Below, piece by piece: positions 31,289 through 33,016 of a stretch of 33,016 nucleotides of DNA (position 1 is its first letter; every line of letters starts with the position of its first letter). The position numbers and the translations under genes were made by a program. The notes below the pieces were generated by a model that was not told the DNA's origin, made no database searches, and was given only the letters and a program-made list of their open reading frames with translations. The stretch is from an uncultured Prevotellaceae bacterium (GTDB lineage: Bacteria > Bacteroidota > Bacteroidia > Bacteroidales > Bacteroidaceae), in contig ONCH01000023.1 in assembly GCA_900316265.1 (NCBI GenBank), positions 1 to 33,016 on the forward strand, given 5' to 3'.

Positions 31289-32871
31289 TGACGAGGATTA
31301 TGAAGCACAAGATATTATCTATCATAGGAGCAGGACTCCTGTTACTGACATTGGGTGCATGCCGTGAACAGAGCGACACGCTGGTGAGCTATGGCCACCA
31401 AGACCAGCTGTCGTTTGGCGAGGCCGAGAATAGCTATGCTGGCAAGTTCAAGGTGTTGTGGAATGGTCTGAACCAGAGCTATGCACTGTGGGACTATGAG
31501 AAAGAGCTGGGACTGGACTGGGATGCCGTCTACGACCAGTATCTTCCACAGTTTGAGGCCCTTGACGAGCAAGAGGATGTGACGGATAATCAACTGAAAG
31601 AACTCACGGAACAGGTGGTCAGTCCGCTGCACGATGGCCACATGAACGTGCAGTTGAAGAATCATAAGACGGGAAAATATATCACCGTATCCCCCAGTAT
31701 GGTGCGCAACTCAAAGCGCCCCGAGTTTGTGGCTGTCCGCAATACCCCGCCTACGCTGAAATACTACGCCAATAAGGCCAATGGCGAGATAGAGCTCGAC
31801 GAGGACGGCACCCCTATCTATCTGGAGTACTCTACCGCCAGTGACGATCTCCTTGAGAAGTTCACTGACACGGAGAAGTCTGGTCAGCAATGGATCAACG
31901 ACAGCATCACCGCATTGAAGAACCTGACCACGCCTACTGCCGAAGAGGTCGACATGCTGAAGGTGCTGACGGACCTGAACAAAGAATTGGACGAGGTTGA
32001 AGATACCAAGGAGGGCATCGCGCTGTACAATGAGTTGGCCAACCGTTATGCCTATCTGAATATTCCTGGCTTCGACCCTATCGACGAGAACTTCTACGAC
32101 AATGGCATGAAGATCAGGTTTGCTTTGCTGAAGGGTAATATCGCCTATCTGTATTTCAGCGATTTCGCCCTGTCATACTATCTTAATAAGGAGTATACCA
32201 ACGAGGGGTTCCCTAATGCCAGCGAGGCTACCCTAGCCCACATCAAGAAGGTAGAGGAGGTCTGGAACTCCTGGTTTAACACCATTCAGGAGCTGCACAA
32301 GGCTGGCAAGCTGGGTGGCGTCATCATTGACGTCAGAAATAACGGTGGTGGTTCCATGAACGACTATCGCTATGTGTTGGGCTCCCTGATTCCCAGTGGT
32401 GGTTTCGAAATTGGCCAGGCGCGCTACAGACGTGGTACAGGCCGTCTGGACTACTCGCCTCTGATGCCTGCCTATGCTCCGACCATGGATGAGGAACATG
32501 CCCTCATCACGAAGCCCATCGTGGTGTTGGCCAACTGCGCCTCTGTGAGCATGGCCGAAATCACGTCGCTCGGCACCAAGTATATCGACAATGCCACATT
32601 AATTGGCAAGCGCACATGGGGCGGCTTGTGCGGACTGATAGGCAACGAGTTCTTCTCGTACAACTACACAGGACACATCGGCGAGGAAGGCAAGACACCT
32701 GTCTATGTCTACCTGCCCCTAGTGGCCCAGTTCACTCGTGAGGGTCAGCTGCTGGAAGGCGTTGGTGTCACCCCTGATATCGAGGTTGACCTCGACGTCA
32801 AACAGCTGAGAAGCACTGGCAAGGACACTCAGCTGGATCGTGCATTGCAATTTATTAGGAACGGTAATTAA
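31288..32871 (+). CDS. S41-family (C-terminal processing/tricorn-like) serine protease lipoprotein
   Basis: Extracytoplasmic protease of 527 residues from the overlapping ATG, or 523 from the Met at 31300 that directly precedes the lipoprotein signal (lipobox LGAC). An N-terminal helical domain with SPLHDGHMNVQL (about 110-125) leads to a long inserted region (about 165-260), then the S41 core: VIIDVRNNGGGSMNDY, the nucleophile segment VVLANCASVSMAEITSLG, and GKRTWGGLCG. The final GVGVTPDIEVDLD is also typical of S41. I see no clear PDZ domain. It is coupled to the upstream barrel gene and followed 8 bp later by another lipoprotein gene, suggesting a shared envelope function. The substrate is unknown. 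Confidence 0.87.
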   Translation: MTRIMKHKILSIIGAGLLLLTLGACREQSDTLVSYGHQDQLSFGEAENSYAGKFKVLWNGLNQSYALWDYEKELGLDWDAVYDQYLPQFEALDEQEDVTDNQLKELTEQVVSPLHDGHMNVQLKNHKTGKYITVSPSMVRNSKRPEFVAVRNTPPTLKYYANKANGEIELDEDGTPIYLEYSTASDDLLEKFTDTEKSGQQWINDSITALKNLTTPTAEEVDMLKVLTDLNKELDEVEDTKEGIALYNELANRYAYLNIPGFDPIDENFYDNGMKIRFALLKGNIAYLYFSDFALSYYLNKEYTNEGFPNASEATLAHIKKVEEVWNSWFNTIQELHKAGKLGGVIIDVRNNGGGSMNDYRYVLGSLIPSGGFEIGQARYRRGTGRLDYSPLMPAYAPTMDEEHALITKPIVVLANCASVSMAEITSLGTKYIDNATLIGKRTWGGLCGLIGNEFFSYNYTGHIGEEGKTPVYVYLPLVAQFTREGQLLEGVGVTPDIEVDLDVKQLRSTGKDTQLDRALQFIRNGN

Positions 32872-32879
32872 GAAAGCTT

Positions 32880-33016
32880 ATGAAAATGATGAAGATAAGA
32901 CAATACGTGAACTACACGATGGCCTTTTGCCTATTGGCATGGGGCACACAGTTCTTGACAGGTTGTGCCGAGAGTGACCACTTGGACGAATACCAGTATG
33001 AAAGTGAAAGTGGTCA
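32880..33016 (+). CDS. lipoprotein, 3' end outside window
   Basis: An ATG 8 bp after the S41 stop opens a frame of 45 codons that runs off the window end. The start encodes a lipoprotein signal with lipobox Cys29 (QFLTGC), followed by AESDHLDE, acidic residues compatible with surface export. It is probably the third gene of the barrel-S41 operon. Too little is visible to name a family. Confidence 0.75.
   Translation, partial: MKMMKIRQYVNYTMAFCLLAWGTQFLTGCAESDHLDEYQYESESG

Overview
The window looks like a chromosomal segment of a Prevotellaceae bacterium (Prevotella/Segatella/Xylanibacter type, phylum Bacteroidota). The basis is the SusC/SusD pair with SusE- and SusF-like lipoproteins, promoters with the Bacteroidetes -7 box TAnnTTTG, no Shine-Dalgarno-like leaders, lipoproteins with acidic residues after the lipobox Cys, and a short C-terminal YDLQGRK...YIxNG tail on two secreted glycosidases. 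The genus is inferred from overall style and was not tested by a search.

Positions 1-17888 are a starch/maltodextrin utilization locus. On the minus strand lie a LacI regulator, an MFS/SLC45-like sugar transporter and a DPE2-like 4-alpha-glucanotransferase (GH77 with N-terminal CBM20 modules, cut off by the window start). Divergently on the plus strand lie susC, susD, a susE-like gene, a susF-like gene and, behind an intrinsic terminator, a GH13 lipoprotein. A convergent GH43 gene follows, then a 734-bp gene-free stretch rich in repeats, then a secreted GH13 alpha-amylase with a CBM26-like module. One 14-bp LacI-type operator sits midway between the divergent lacI and susC promoters, and its exact reverse complement sits upstream of the alpha-amylase. 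In all three promoters the operator centre is 66 bp from the centre of the -7 box. This ties the regulator, transporter, glucanotransferase, Sus complex and amylase into one regulon. The GH43 gene has its own promoter with a -33 element and a different repeat array.

Positions 17966-24386 are housekeeping genes: peptidase T, a CPA2/Kef-type antiporter with two TrkA-C domains, and a convergent LptD-like outer-membrane LPS assembly protein. Positions 24626-27873 form a phosphohydrolase cluster: a membrane PAP2 phosphatase, an HD-domain hydrolase, a secreted fusion of a phytase-like esterase domain to a class-A acid phosphatase domain, and a truncated paralogue of the HD gene. Positions 27903-29678 (minus) encode a PycB/OadA-like carboxyltransferase whose C-terminal biotinyl-type domain has no biotin-accepting lysine. 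Positions 29771-33016 encode envelope proteins: a lipoprotein, an outer-membrane beta-barrel, an S41 protease lipoprotein and the start of another lipoprotein.

I see no tRNA, rRNA, CRISPR array, insertion sequence or integrase. The strongest candidates for something new are the fixed 66-bp operator geometry, the palindrome flanked by mirrored 8-bp repeats at 15388-15581, the phytase-like/acid phosphatase fusion and the lysine-less biotinyl domain.
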